Assembly: GCF_021608225.1 (NCBI RefSeq)
Contig: NZ_JAKIJS010000005.1
Coordinates: 1 to 61,487 of the forward strand
DNA from: Pseudalkalibacillus berkeleyi
Lineage (GTDB): Bacteria > Bacillota > Bacilli > Bacillales > Fictibacillaceae
Reading direction: 5' to 3'
DNA: 61,487 nucleotides
Under the pieces are notes generated by a model. It did not search any database, was not told the DNA's origin, and saw only the letters and a list, made by a program, of their open reading frames with translations. The translations under genes and the position numbers were made by a program. This document shows positions 47,492-56,031 of this stretch, piece after piece (position 1 is the stretch's first letter; each line of letters opens with the position of its first letter).

Positions 47492-47671
47492 CCATCGTAT
47501 AACGTCGAGAATAAGGCTCGAAAGTTTCTACCAGGCTACCGTAAATGGCTTGACTACGAAGGGATTTCATACAATAGAACGAGACTGTCCATTTGATATG
47601 GATGCTCCGTTTTGGTTCGTTCTATTCCCTTTGTCGTTAAAGCTCCAGGTAACCTGCCTGGAGCTTTTTGC
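47492..47671 (+). promoter_or_regulatory. Purine (guanine-type) riboswitch upstream of pbuG
   Basis: The aptamer (47492-47562) has P1 CCATCGTA / TACGAAGG, TTTCTACCAG, ACCGTAAATG and TTGACTACGA, again with C at the specificity position. An ATAGAACGA / TCGTTCTAT pairing and a terminator AAGCTCCAGG / CCTGGAGCTTTTT (47640-47671) follow. This is the normal context for the hypoxanthine/guanine permease gene. Confidence 0.93.
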
Positions 47672-47724
47672 TTTGTTGCTCATCAGAGATAGAAAGAAAT
47701 ATAGACAATTGGGAGTGTTAGGGA

Positions 47725-49020
47725 ATGGATCGATTTTTTGGATTTAAGGAACATGGGACGAGCTATCGTAAAGAATTTATAGCAGGATTAACAACTTTCT
47801 TATCAATGGCTTATATTTTATTTGTTAACCCGGCGATCTTAGGTGACGCGGGTATGGATAAAGGGGCAGTGTTTGTTGCGACTGCCCTTGCTGCTGCAGT
47901 AGGGACACTGATTATGGGTGTACTCGCAAACTATCCGATTGCACTAGCACCAGGTATGGGACTTAATGCATTTTTCACCTATTCAGTCGTCATGGTTATG
48001 GGGATTCCTTGGCAGACCGCATTAGCCGGCGTTCTCGTCTCTGGACTTGTTTTTATCGTTATTACATTATTGAAAATCAGAGAAACAATTATTAATGCAA
48101 TCCCACAAGAATTGAAATACGCTGCAGCTAGTGGTATTGGACTTTTCATCGCATTTATCGGCCTACAAAATGCTGGTATTGTAGAAAACAATGATTCTAC
48201 ACTCGTCCAGCTTGGTGATTTAACAAATGGCTCAACTTTACTTGCAGTGTTCGGACTGGTCACCATCGTCATCTTCATGGTTAGAGGTGTGAAGGGCGGT
48301 ATTTTTTACGGGATGGTGCTCACAGCCATTGTCGGAATGGTGTTCAAGCTGATTCCTCTACCTTCTGGTGTTGTTGGGGCTGTTCCGAGCTTAGAACCAA
48401 CTTTCGGTGTTGCAATCTCTTATTTAGACCAAATTTCGACCATCGATATGCTTGTCGTCGTCCTTACTTTCTTATTCGTCGACTTTTTTGATACAGCAGG
48501 TACGTTGATGGCAGTTGCTACCCAAGGAGGTCTGATGAAAGAGAACAAATTACCTAGAGCAGGCCGCGCTTTACTTGCAGATTCATCAGCAACAGTGATC
48601 GGTTCTGTTCTTGGAACATCGACAACCACAGCGTATATTGAATCCTCTTCGGGTGTCGCAGCTGGTGGTCGAACAGGATTTACATCGGTTGTAACAGCAG
48701 GGTTCTTCCTGCTCGCATTACTTTTCTCACCATTACTAGGTGTCATTACACCAGCTGTAACCGCACCCGTCCTTATTATCGTTGGGGTACTAATGGTAGG
48801 GGTACTAGGTAAAATTGAGTGGCATCGCTTCGAAATTGCAGCACCTGCATTCCTCACGATCATCGCCATGCCATTGACCTATAGTATCGCAACAGGAATT
48901 GCACTCGGATTCATTCTTTATCCACTCACCATGATCGTGAAAGGTGAAGGCAAAAAGGTCCACCCAATCATGTACGCCATGTTCTTCATCTTCATACTAT
49001 ACTTCGTGTTTTTGGCTTAG
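47725..49020 (+). CDS. pbuG: Hypoxanthine/guanine permease
   Basis: The 431-residue protein is a polytopic transporter of the AzgA-like branch of the NCS2 family. MDRFFGFKEHGTSYRKEFIA, GLTTFLSMAYILFVNPAILG, APGMGLNAFFTYSVV and FVDFFDTAGTLMAVATQGG are diagnostic. It imports purine bases with proton symport. Guanine riboswitch control supports the substrate. A terminator follows. Confidence 0.95.
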   Translation: MDRFFGFKEHGTSYRKEFIAGLTTFLSMAYILFVNPAILGDAGMDKGAVFVATALAAAVGTLIMGVLANYPIALAPGMGLNAFFTYSVVMVMGIPWQTALAGVLVSGLVFIVITLLKIRETIINAIPQELKYAAASGIGLFIAFIGLQNAGIVENNDSTLVQLGDLTNGSTLLAVFGLVTIVIFMVRGVKGGIFYGMVLTAIVGMVFKLIPLPSGVVGAVPSLEPTFGVAISYLDQISTIDMLVVVLTFLFVDFFDTAGTLMAVATQGGLMKENKLPRAGRALLADSSATVIGSVLGTSTTTAYIESSSGVAAGGRTGFTSVVTAGFFLLALLFSPLLGVITPAVTAPVLIIVGVLMVGVLGKIEWHRFEIAAPAFLTIIAMPLTYSIATGIALGFILYPLTMIVKGEGKKVHPIMYAMFFIFILYFVFLA

Positions 49021-49037
49021 AATAACATACAAATATA

Positions 49038-49070
49038 AGAGACTTCCCTTAAAGGGGAGTCTCTTTTTTG
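49038..49070 (+). terminator. Terminator of pbuG
   Basis: AAGAGACTTCCC and GGGAGTCTCTT form a stem around TTAAAG, followed by TTTT. Confidence 0.85.
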
Positions 49071-49523
49071 CTTTTAATGAATAGAAAACAAGAAAATGAC
49101 TGAAGTCCTATAATGTGAAATCTAATAAACATAATTGTAATTTTATCGAAATGTTTCTGGTGACTTATTTTTCTTATTAAAAACAGGTTTAACAGTAACC
49201 ACAATAGAGGTATGTAAGAATAAACAAGAAAAAAGGCTAATTTTGTAAAAAATGTAGCGGTGTCTTTTTTACCGCTGAAATTCACAAGAAAAAACCCTTA
49301 ATTCGAGAGGTCGGTAAAGAAGTCCATTATTAATTACAAAAAAATACATTGTTGGTATAAAAGTTATTTTGACCTACCTATAGTAGTTTGGTAGTTTTTC
49401 CTTAGGATATGAACAAATTTTGTCATATTTGTGTTTAATCATGCGAAAGGACCATCGTTAAAAGATGGTAATACATAATTAACAAATGCTCAACCAAACA
49501 TTAAGTGATGGAGTGACGAAGCA
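49071..49523. other. Promoter region of the Tad locus
   Basis: About 450 AT-rich bases. A minus-strand frame (49049-49285) would encode a hydrophobic peptide but lacks a ribosome binding site and overlaps the pbuG terminator. An imperfect inverted repeat, ACCTACCTATAG / TAGTTTGGTAG, lies near 49372. CCATCGTTAAAAGATGG near 49451 can form a small hairpin. No c-di-GMP riboswitch signature is visible. Confidence 0.45.
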
Positions 49524-50252
49524 ATGATCGATGCCAAACGAAAAGCATTTATATTTTTAACCTTGGCTTTTATTTTAGCTGTTGTGGCAGCGGGGTTTAT
49601 TATCAATCAAATACAAATGGCGCAAGATTCATTAGGAGAGACAGTTAAAGTGGCTGCAGCAGATACAGATATTCAATCGTACACCTCAATTAACGAGAGT
49701 GACATTGAATGGGTTGAGATGCCAATGACTGCTCAGGTAGATTCTTTTATTAAGAAATCTGACGATATGAAGGATTCTATTACAATTGTCAATTTGAAAG
49801 AAGGAGACCTCGTTACTAAGAGTGTTGTCCGTAAAAAAATAGATATACCCGCGGATCACCGTGTGGTTTGGTTGAACCCAAGTGAAAACGTATTAGTAGA
49901 CCAAGGAGTAGCAGAAGGAGATCTCGTCGATGTCATTTCTGTTTTAAAGAATAAAGAAGGTGTTACGACAGAACGTCTCCTTCAAAACATAAAAGTCGTA
50001 CAGTTTGAAGAAAAGAAAGAAGGACCACCTGCGATAAAGGTTTCTTTATCTGTTACAGATGCTGAAAAGTTAATTTATACACAGAATGCCGCTAAACAAA
50101 TTCGAGTCCTGAGAGTCAATCAAGTTACGAAAAGTAGCGAATCCAAAAAACCTGAACAAAAGAGTGAGGAACCCAAGGAATCAGAGGGGAACCCTCCTAA
50201 GCAAAAGGATAAAGAAAAGAAAAGTGAAGATGCTCAAAAAAACAATCAGTAA
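49524..50252 (+). CDS. cpaB: Tad pilus assembly protein CpaB/RcpC
   Basis: The 242-residue protein has an N-terminal membrane helix (FIFLTLAFILAVVAAGFIIN), a SAF-like beta-clip domain (YTSINESDIEWVEMP, LKEGDLVTKSVV), the RcpC/CpaB region with VWLNPSENVLVDQGVAEGDL, and a lysine/glutamate tail. CpaB proteins sit outside the membrane and support Flp pilus assembly. It is the first gene of the Tad cluster. GGAGTGACGAAGC precedes the ATG. Confidence 0.88.
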   Translation: MIDAKRKAFIFLTLAFILAVVAAGFIINQIQMAQDSLGETVKVAAADTDIQSYTSINESDIEWVEMPMTAQVDSFIKKSDDMKDSITIVNLKEGDLVTKSVVRKKIDIPADHRVVWLNPSENVLVDQGVAEGDLVDVISVLKNKEGVTTERLLQNIKVVQFEEKKEGPPAIKVSLSVTDAEKLIYTQNAAKQIRVLRVNQVTKSSESKKPEQKSEEPKESEGNPPKQKDKEKKSEDAQKNNQ

Positions 50253-50274
50253 TCGTTAAAGGAGACGGTCGTCA

Positions 50275-51393
50275 ATGAGCCAAATGAAAGCAATAATCAT
50301 TACTGAAAACGAGACAATACAACATTCTCTAATAGAAATCCTAGAGGCTCATGAAATTGAAGCTGAAGTGAATATCGAATGGAAACGTTCATTTGCTCAA
50401 GCAAACTATACATTTTATTTCATAGACTATAAATCGTTAAAAATGATAGAAGAATTTACAGCACCCGCTTCAAGTTTCATCATAGGCATGAGTTCTGAAC
50501 GGTCATTTGATGAAGGAAGAGCCTGGATGAGGGCTGGGGCGTATGATGTTGTCGTTTACCCTGATGAGCAATCGCGCCTAAATGACATCATCTCTTCTGT
50601 AAAAGGGAAGGTGGAAAAGCAAAAAGAGAGCTTTGGAGATACAACCTTTGGCGGCGGACAGGTTAATGCCTTCTACAGTGCAAAGGGTGGAAGCGGTAAG
50701 ACGCTTATGGCTTCTATGATTGCACAATCTTTGCAAATTCATCACGACAAACGGGTTATTTTAATAGATTTAAGTGCACAATTTGGCGGACTAGAAACCG
50801 TGTATGGTGTCAAAGATAGTCGTTCGTATTTGGATCTACAACCAGTTATGCAAGAACTATCCCTCAACCATATTGAAAATGTAGCGACAAAGGATGAGGA
50901 GACCGGGAACTATATTTTGTTGGGCCCGGCAAACCCAGCTAAGGCGGAAGAAACTTCAGAGGAATTGATCACGAAGATCATTCGGACATGTCGTGCACAT
51001 TTCGATCACGTCATTTTAGATTTACCGACAGCGATCAACACGATTAGCTTTGCAGGATTAAACGAGGCAACCAAAATCCATTACATCTTAAACCCAGATA
51101 GTCTATCTTTAAGAAGCTATAAGCATGCAAATGCATTGTTTGAAAGATTTCAACTAGGAAATCGAGGCAGTTTATCTATTTTATTAAACCGTGTTCACCC
51201 TAAGAGTGAATTAGGTCAAAAGGATGTTTCGAAATTAATTGGAAAAGAAATTGACGCAAGTATTCGCTCAGACTACTTTGCTCTGCAACCTTACTTAAAT
51301 TTAGGTGACAGCTTCTATAAGAAGGAAAAGGATAAAGGACAATTTAAACCTGCTAAAGATGTTCGTTCTTATGTAGAAAAAGTGTTGTTATAA
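50275..51393 (+). CDS. tadZ: Tad pilus protein CpaE/TadZ (receiver-like plus ParA-type ATPase)
   Basis: The 372-residue protein has an N-terminal atypical receiver-like domain (about 1-120) and a ParA/MinD-type ATPase domain with the deviant Walker A FYSAKGGSGKTLMASMIAQS and VILIDLSAQFGGLETVYG. TadZ places the pilus machine at its site in the cell. AAGGAGACGG lies before the start. The next gene, tadA, follows after 16 bases. Confidence 0.9.
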   Translation: MSQMKAIIITENETIQHSLIEILEAHEIEAEVNIEWKRSFAQANYTFYFIDYKSLKMIEEFTAPASSFIIGMSSERSFDEGRAWMRAGAYDVVVYPDEQSRLNDIISSVKGKVEKQKESFGDTTFGGGQVNAFYSAKGGSGKTLMASMIAQSLQIHHDKRVILIDLSAQFGGLETVYGVKDSRSYLDLQPVMQELSLNHIENVATKDEETGNYILLGPANPAKAEETSEELITKIIRTCRAHFDHVILDLPTAINTISFAGLNEATKIHYILNPDSLSLRSYKHANALFERFQLGNRGSLSILLNRVHPKSELGQKDVSKLIGKEIDASIRSDYFALQPYLNLGDSFYKKEKDKGQFKPAKDVRSYVEKVLL

Positions 51394-51409
51394 AAGGTGG
51401 TGATGGAAA

Positions 51410-52750
51410 TTGTCTTGGTTACAAAAAGCATCAGGGTCAACTTCGGTACAAAACGGTATTGAAAAGAATTGGGATGTGGAGTCTGAACAACAGGATTCTT
51501 GGGTCAGGCATTATAAGAGTCGTTTAATTAAAGAATCTAATCTTGAATCAATTACGACTTTACCTCCTCAAGAACGAAAACAAACCATAGAACGTTTAGT
51601 GAAGCAGATGATTGAAGAAGAGAAGGTCATCATTCCTCAGCATGAAATGGATCAGATTATCCGCCAAATTATAAATGAATCTGTGGGGTATGGTCCTCTA
51701 GAAGCATTACTACAAGATGACTCCATTACTGAAATTATGGTTAATGGACCGAGAGAGGTATATATCGAGCGGAAAGGAAAGCTTGAACGGACAGAAATCC
51801 AGTTCAAAGATCATCAGCACATCCGTCATATCATTGATCGAATCATCGCGCCATTAGGACGAAGAATTGATGAGAGTTCACCGATGGTTGACGCTCGACT
51901 ATTGGATGGTAGTCGTGTAAATGCTGTTATTCCACCTATTACGCTGGATGGTCCGTCTATATCGATACGGAAGTTTAATAAGACACCTTTTACAATGGAA
52001 GATTTAATGCAATTCGATTCCTTCACGAATCGGATGGGGGAATTTCTGAAGGCAGTGGTTCAGGCAAAACTCAATGTCCTAGTTTCAGGTGGAACAGGTA
52101 GTGGGAAGACGACATTGCTAAATGTCTTATCTGATTCCATTCCAAAGGGTGAACGGATCGTTACGATTGAAGATATGGCAGAATTGAGATTTACATACGA
52201 TAACCTCGTCAGAATGGAAGCGAGACCTTCAAACATGGAGGGGAAAGGTGAAGTAACCATTCGCCAACTTGTAAAAAATGCTTTAAGGATGCGCCCTGAT
52301 CGAATTATCGTAGGTGAGGTAAGAAGTTCGGAGGCGATAGATATGCTCCAAGCGATGAATACTGGGCATGAAGGCTCACTCACAACAGTCCATGCTAATT
52401 CACCAAAGGATGCTCTAGGGCGTCTGGAAGCAATGGTCATTATGTCTGGTTTATCGCTAACGGTTGATGTCATTCGAGGTTATTTTGTAGGTGCATTAGA
52501 TTTGATTATCCAGACATCACGGCAAACTGATGGAAAGCGTAAGGTGGTCAGTATTGCTGAGGTATATGAGGAAAGTGGAGAGATCGTAATCAAGGACATT
52601 TTCCGATTTGTTCGTACAGGAGTAGATACAAATGGAAATGTAAAAGGTCACTTCGAGGCAACCGGGTATGTACCAAAAGCATATGAACGGTTTAAGGCGC
52701 ATGGCATCCAAGTTCCTGATTTGATGTTTGAGGAAGGGGTGCTCGAATAA
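51410..52750 (+). CDS. tadA: Tad secretion ATPase TadA/CpaF
   Basis: The 446-residue ATPase powers Flp pilus extension. SVGYGPLEALLQDDSITEIM is in the N-terminal domain; Walker A VSGGTGSGKTTLLNVLSDSI is near residue 225; the aspartate/Walker B regions are RIVTIEDMAELRF and DRIIVGEVRSSEAIDML; the histidine box is GHEGSLTTVHANSPKDAL. The TTG start follows AGGTGGTGATGG. TadA and TadB share a TAATG junction. Confidence 0.95.
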   Translation: MSWLQKASGSTSVQNGIEKNWDVESEQQDSWVRHYKSRLIKESNLESITTLPPQERKQTIERLVKQMIEEEKVIIPQHEMDQIIRQIINESVGYGPLEALLQDDSITEIMVNGPREVYIERKGKLERTEIQFKDHQHIRHIIDRIIAPLGRRIDESSPMVDARLLDGSRVNAVIPPITLDGPSISIRKFNKTPFTMEDLMQFDSFTNRMGEFLKAVVQAKLNVLVSGGTGSGKTTLLNVLSDSIPKGERIVTIEDMAELRFTYDNLVRMEARPSNMEGKGEVTIRQLVKNALRMRPDRIIVGEVRSSEAIDMLQAMNTGHEGSLTTVHANSPKDALGRLEAMVIMSGLSLTVDVIRGYFVGALDLIIQTSRQTDGKRKVVSIAEVYEESGEIVIKDIFRFVRTGVDTNGNVKGHFEATGYVPKAYERFKAHGIQVPDLMFEEGVLE

Positions 52751-53679
52751 TGCTGCCGTGGATTTTCTTAAGTGCTTCCTTTTGTGCCTTTATTTTATCC
52801 GCTTATTACTTCAAGCGCATGATGACCATTAAGAAAACGACAAGCAGAGCTGAAGAATGGTTTGAGGATGCCAATCAGTTAGAGCGGAAGAGTTTTGTTC
52901 TATTAATTGGGGATCGCTTTGATCAATCTGAACTCTCAAGTGATCTGAAGAAAAAGTTGGTCCAGGCCAATATTCAATTACAGCCTTCCGAATACATGGG
53001 TATTTATATACTCACGCTGACATCATTATGGTTTTTTAACTATTTTATATTAGGGTTATATTTGTTTATCGGCTTAACGATTTCCTATTTGATTACTTGG
53101 CTAGCCTCCAAGCTTTATCTTAGTTCTAGGCAAAACAAGCGGAACGAAAGCTTTAATCAACAATTACCGGAAATTTGTCGGATGATGGCCAATGCCGTGA
53201 AAGCTGGACAAACGATACCACAAGGAATTGCGATGGTTGGAAATGAAGTAAAGGCGCCTTCTGGTCCTGAATTTAAACAGATGGATCAACAGCTCCGATT
53301 AGGAGATGACCTTGATGAAGTGATGGACAGATTTCGAGAGCGAGTTTCGAGCAATGAAATTAACATCTTCGTGAGTACAGTCCTGATACAAAGGCGTGTA
53401 GGTGGAAATTTAGCAGAAATTCTAGATTTGATGGCAGGAACACTTGAAGAACGTGCGCGAGTGTATAAGGAAATTCAAACCGTTACTGCAGAATCGAAAT
53501 CAATTGCTTATATTTTGGTGATCATGCCACTCATGATGGCTGTGATGATGAACCTATTCATTAAAGGGTTTTTGAATGTCCTTTTTACGACTTTCGGATT
53601 GATACTGCTAGCCGTATTCGCTTGCATGATTGGATTTGCTTTCATACTTATTAAACGGATTACAAGGATAAGGGTGTAA
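52750..53679 (+). CDS. tadB: Tad pilus inner-membrane protein TadB
   Basis: The 309-residue protein is a T2SF/GspF-fold platform protein. Membrane helices lie at the N terminus, near residues 95-120 and at the C-terminal end. The core FNQQLPEICRMMANAVKAGQ and VLIQRRVGGNLAEILDLMAG is typical. It interacts with TadA and TadC. Confidence 0.92.
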   Translation: MLPWIFLSASFCAFILSAYYFKRMMTIKKTTSRAEEWFEDANQLERKSFVLLIGDRFDQSELSSDLKKKLVQANIQLQPSEYMGIYILTLTSLWFFNYFILGLYLFIGLTISYLITWLASKLYLSSRQNKRNESFNQQLPEICRMMANAVKAGQTIPQGIAMVGNEVKAPSGPEFKQMDQQLRLGDDLDEVMDRFRERVSSNEINIFVSTVLIQRRVGGNLAEILDLMAGTLEERARVYKEIQTVTAESKSIAYILVIMPLMMAVMMNLFIKGFLNVLFTTFGLILLAVFACMIGFAFILIKRITRIRV

Positions 53680-53683
53680 AGAG

Positions 53684-54622
53684 ATGAGCTCACAATTCAG
53701 CGTTTATACAGTATTGCTGTTTAGCATAATTTTACTCTTATTATTAATTGGATTTGTATACGTTTATTTATTCATCGGGAAGAAACAACGGTTGATGTCC
53801 CATGTGAAAATATCTGAAACACAAATGAGAGCACGACTGAAATTCAGAGAAAGAATGGCTAAACCGATTATCAAGGCTGCAGAGTATGCGGGACCAACTG
53901 GGATTAAATATCCGTTTTTTTCGGACAAAGAGAAAGACGAAAGATTGATTGTCAGTGCTGGAAACCCCATGGACTTACGGCTAGAAAGCTTTTATGGATT
54001 AAGGTTTGTTTTAGGCCTGAGCGCATTGCTATTCACTATTCTTTATGTCTTTCTAGGTTTACCGTTCGGCCTTATGATGATGGTTCTTTTGCCTTTGGGT
54101 GGCTTCTTCGGGCCAAACATCTGGCTATGGTTAAAAGCTCGAGAACGACAAGAGCAAATTAGCGCGACGATGCCGGATTTTCTAGATACAGTAAGTGTAA
54201 CGCTCCAAGCGGGTGTTAGTTTGGATGGTGCGCTTAGGCAAGTAACAAAACAATTATCTGGACCACTAAGTGAAGAGATTGATCGGTTTAGTAGAGAGAT
54301 TGAGTTAGGTGTTCCGAGGCGAACGGCATATGAAAATCTACTGAATCGTAATTATTCTAAAGAACTGAAGATGCTCGTAACATCTTTAATTCAAGGTTCA
54401 TCTCTAGGTGTGCCAGTTTCACAAACGTTTAAAATACAGGCGGATGATCTACGTGCGATGCGTGGCTTTAAGGCTAAAGAGAAGGCTGCAAAAGCAAGCC
54501 CGCAAATTACTCTTGTTACAACGTTCTTTGTAGCACCAGCTGTATTCTTCCTTATTATTGGTATGTTAATTTTGAATGTTATATATAATCCGAGTGCATT
54601 TGGTCTAGACTCCTTCTTCTAA
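53684..54622 (+). CDS. tadC: Tad pilus inner-membrane protein TadC
   Basis: The 312-residue paralogue of TadB has the same T2SF core (MPDFLDTVSVTLQAGVSLDG, VTSLIQGSSLGVPVSQTFKI) and membrane helices at both ends. It starts 4 bases after tadB, with AAAGAGATG near the start. TadB and TadC together replace a single GspF. Confidence 0.92.
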   Translation: MSSQFSVYTVLLFSIILLLLLIGFVYVYLFIGKKQRLMSHVKISETQMRARLKFRERMAKPIIKAAEYAGPTGIKYPFFSDKEKDERLIVSAGNPMDLRLESFYGLRFVLGLSALLFTILYVFLGLPFGLMMMVLLPLGGFFGPNIWLWLKARERQEQISATMPDFLDTVSVTLQAGVSLDGALRQVTKQLSGPLSEEIDRFSREIELGVPRRTAYENLLNRNYSKELKMLVTSLIQGSSLGVPVSQTFKIQADDLRAMRGFKAKEKAAKASPQITLVTTFFVAPAVFFLIIGMLILNVIYNPSAFGLDSFF

Positions 54623-54673
54623 TAGGAAGGGTTCACAATAAATAAAAAAACAAACTAAAGGAGAAATCTTATT

Positions 54674-54877
54674 ATGATGAACATGTATGTGAAGATGACG
54701 TCAGCACTTAATAAATACGTAAAAAATGAACGAGGAGCTCAAGCGCTTGAGTGGGTAGCGTTAGGATTGGTCGTGTTGGCGGTCATGGCTGCAGTTGCTA
54801 CAGCTGTTAAAGGTAACGGCGGAGCGATTGGGGATGCCATCGTATCCAAAATAGCAGAACTAATTAATAACATGTAG
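54674..54877 (+). CDS. flp: Flp-type pilin
   Basis: The 67-residue peptide has a short basic leader ending KYVKNERG, then AQALEWVALGLVVLAVMAAV. The cut after glycine leaves glutamate at +5 and a hydrophobic helix, the class III prepilin pattern. The mature pilin is about 45 residues. It sits between tadC and the tadE-like gene, has AAAGGAGAAA upstream, and is the likely main pilus subunit. Confidence 0.9.
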   Translation: MMNMYVKMTSALNKYVKNERGAQALEWVALGLVVLAVMAAVATAVKGNGGAIGDAIVSKIAELINNM

Positions 54878-54881
54878 TCTA

Positions 54882-55265
54882 ATGATGAAAATGAAGCCGA
54901 GAAAAATCGTCAAAAATGAACGTGGTTCTCAGTTAATTGAGTTTATCGCGGTGTTTCCAATGGTCATATTAGCGATGCTGTTTATTTGGCAAATGGCCTT
55001 AGTTGCTTACACGGTTGTCATTACTGAATCTGCAGCCCGTGATGGTGCCCGTGCTGCGGCTGTAGAAGGAAATGCAAAAGAAGTAGCGGAACGATCAGCA
55101 GGTGGTCTGAAATTACAAAGTGTCACTACTAATGAATCTGCTGAAGAAGTTACCGTGATAGTAGTAGCTAAGGTTCCGACTGTATCCATTCCGTTCATCG
55201 GAAAAATTAACTACACATTGGATGCGGATGCTACCATACCGATTGAAAAAGAATTTGAGAGTTGA
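54882..55265 (+). CDS. tadE: TadE-like pseudopilin
   Basis: The 127-residue protein has the same KIVKNERGSQLIEFIAVFPM leader and helix as Flp, with glutamate at +5, then a globular domain with ESAARDGARAAAVEG, characteristic of TadE. It ends in beta-rich sequence. Starts at 54882 or 54885 are both possible. The stop shares bases with the next start (TGATG). Confidence 0.88.
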   Translation: MMKMKPRKIVKNERGSQLIEFIAVFPMVILAMLFIWQMALVAYTVVITESAARDGARAAAVEGNAKEVAERSAGGLKLQSVTTNESAEEVTVIVVAKVPTVSIPFIGKINYTLDADATIPIEKEFES

Positions 55266-55993
55266 TGACCATGAAAAAGTACTTAAAAAATGAACGTGGC
55301 GGCGGCATGTTATTCATAATTGTAGGAATGCTTCTTGCCTCCATTTTTATCAGTTTTATGTTCTTCGATTTCTTTAACGTATATATTTCCAAAAGAGTAA
55401 GTCAAACGAGTGCTGACGCAGCCGCTCTTGCAGCTGCAAAGGAAGCCAGAGAAGTATATGAGGAAGAATATACTTCCATGATTAAGACCGAACTAGAGGG
55501 CTTAAGAGATCTTTTTGACGACGAAAAAGCTGCAGGTGAAGAAGAAGAGGGGGAGGAAGGTGATCCTCCTCCAGAAGAAGATTCTTTACTTGATAGCATC
55601 ATAGATGAAGTAAACAAATCATACAAAGAAGCAACGATGCCTCCCAATCTACGAGATTGGTTAGAAGATCCCGAGGTAAAGGTCGACCCTGTGGAGGCGT
55701 TGAAGTACTTTTATGATGAGGATGAACTTAGTACAGTGGCATGTTCATCTGTTTCAAACAATATGGATAGGATTCGAAAAGCAGCCGAAGAATACGCGAA
55801 GAAAAATGGCGCTGATAAAAACGTAATGGTCAAGTTCGACAAGAAAAAATTTAGGATCATCGTAGAATCTGAGAAGAAAGGTACTTATGTGACAGCAGAA
55901 GATTCGTTGTTTGATGGCATTAAAGCGGATGCTTCAGCTACAATCAAACGGCCCAAAAAAATTGATATTAGTTGTGGTGGATGGTGGCATTAA
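55265..55993 (+). CDS. TadG-like putative pseudopilin
   Basis: The 242-residue protein begins KKYLKNERGGGMLFIIVGML, sharing the KNERG leader of the two previous genes but lacking glutamate at +5. A membrane helix is followed by SQTSADAAALAAAKEAREVY (TadG/TadF-like), a glutamate/proline-rich linker (about residues 90-110) and a globular end. ATG 55265 is used rather than the upstream TTG. Likely minor pilin or tip protein; the exact class is uncertain. Confidence 0.8.
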   Translation: MTMKKYLKNERGGGMLFIIVGMLLASIFISFMFFDFFNVYISKRVSQTSADAAALAAAKEAREVYEEEYTSMIKTELEGLRDLFDDEKAAGEEEEGEEGDPPPEEDSLLDSIIDEVNKSYKEATMPPNLRDWLEDPEVKVDPVEALKYFYDEDELSTVACSSVSNNMDRIRKAAEEYAKKNGADKNVMVKFDKKKFRIIVESEKKGTYVTAEDSLFDGIKADASATIKRPKKIDISCGGWWH

Positions 55994-56031
55994 ACGATTA
56001 GGAGTTGTGAGAGAACTCGGGAGGAAAGGGA

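Noticed and set aside
49049-49285. 78-codon minus-strand hydrophobic frame after pbuG
   Set aside because: No ribosome binding site at its start and its end lies in the pbuG terminator; could be a remnant but not supported.
49286-49523. c-di-GMP riboswitch upstream of the Tad locus
   Set aside because: The conserved GEMM motifs are absent; only a small unrelated hairpin is seen.
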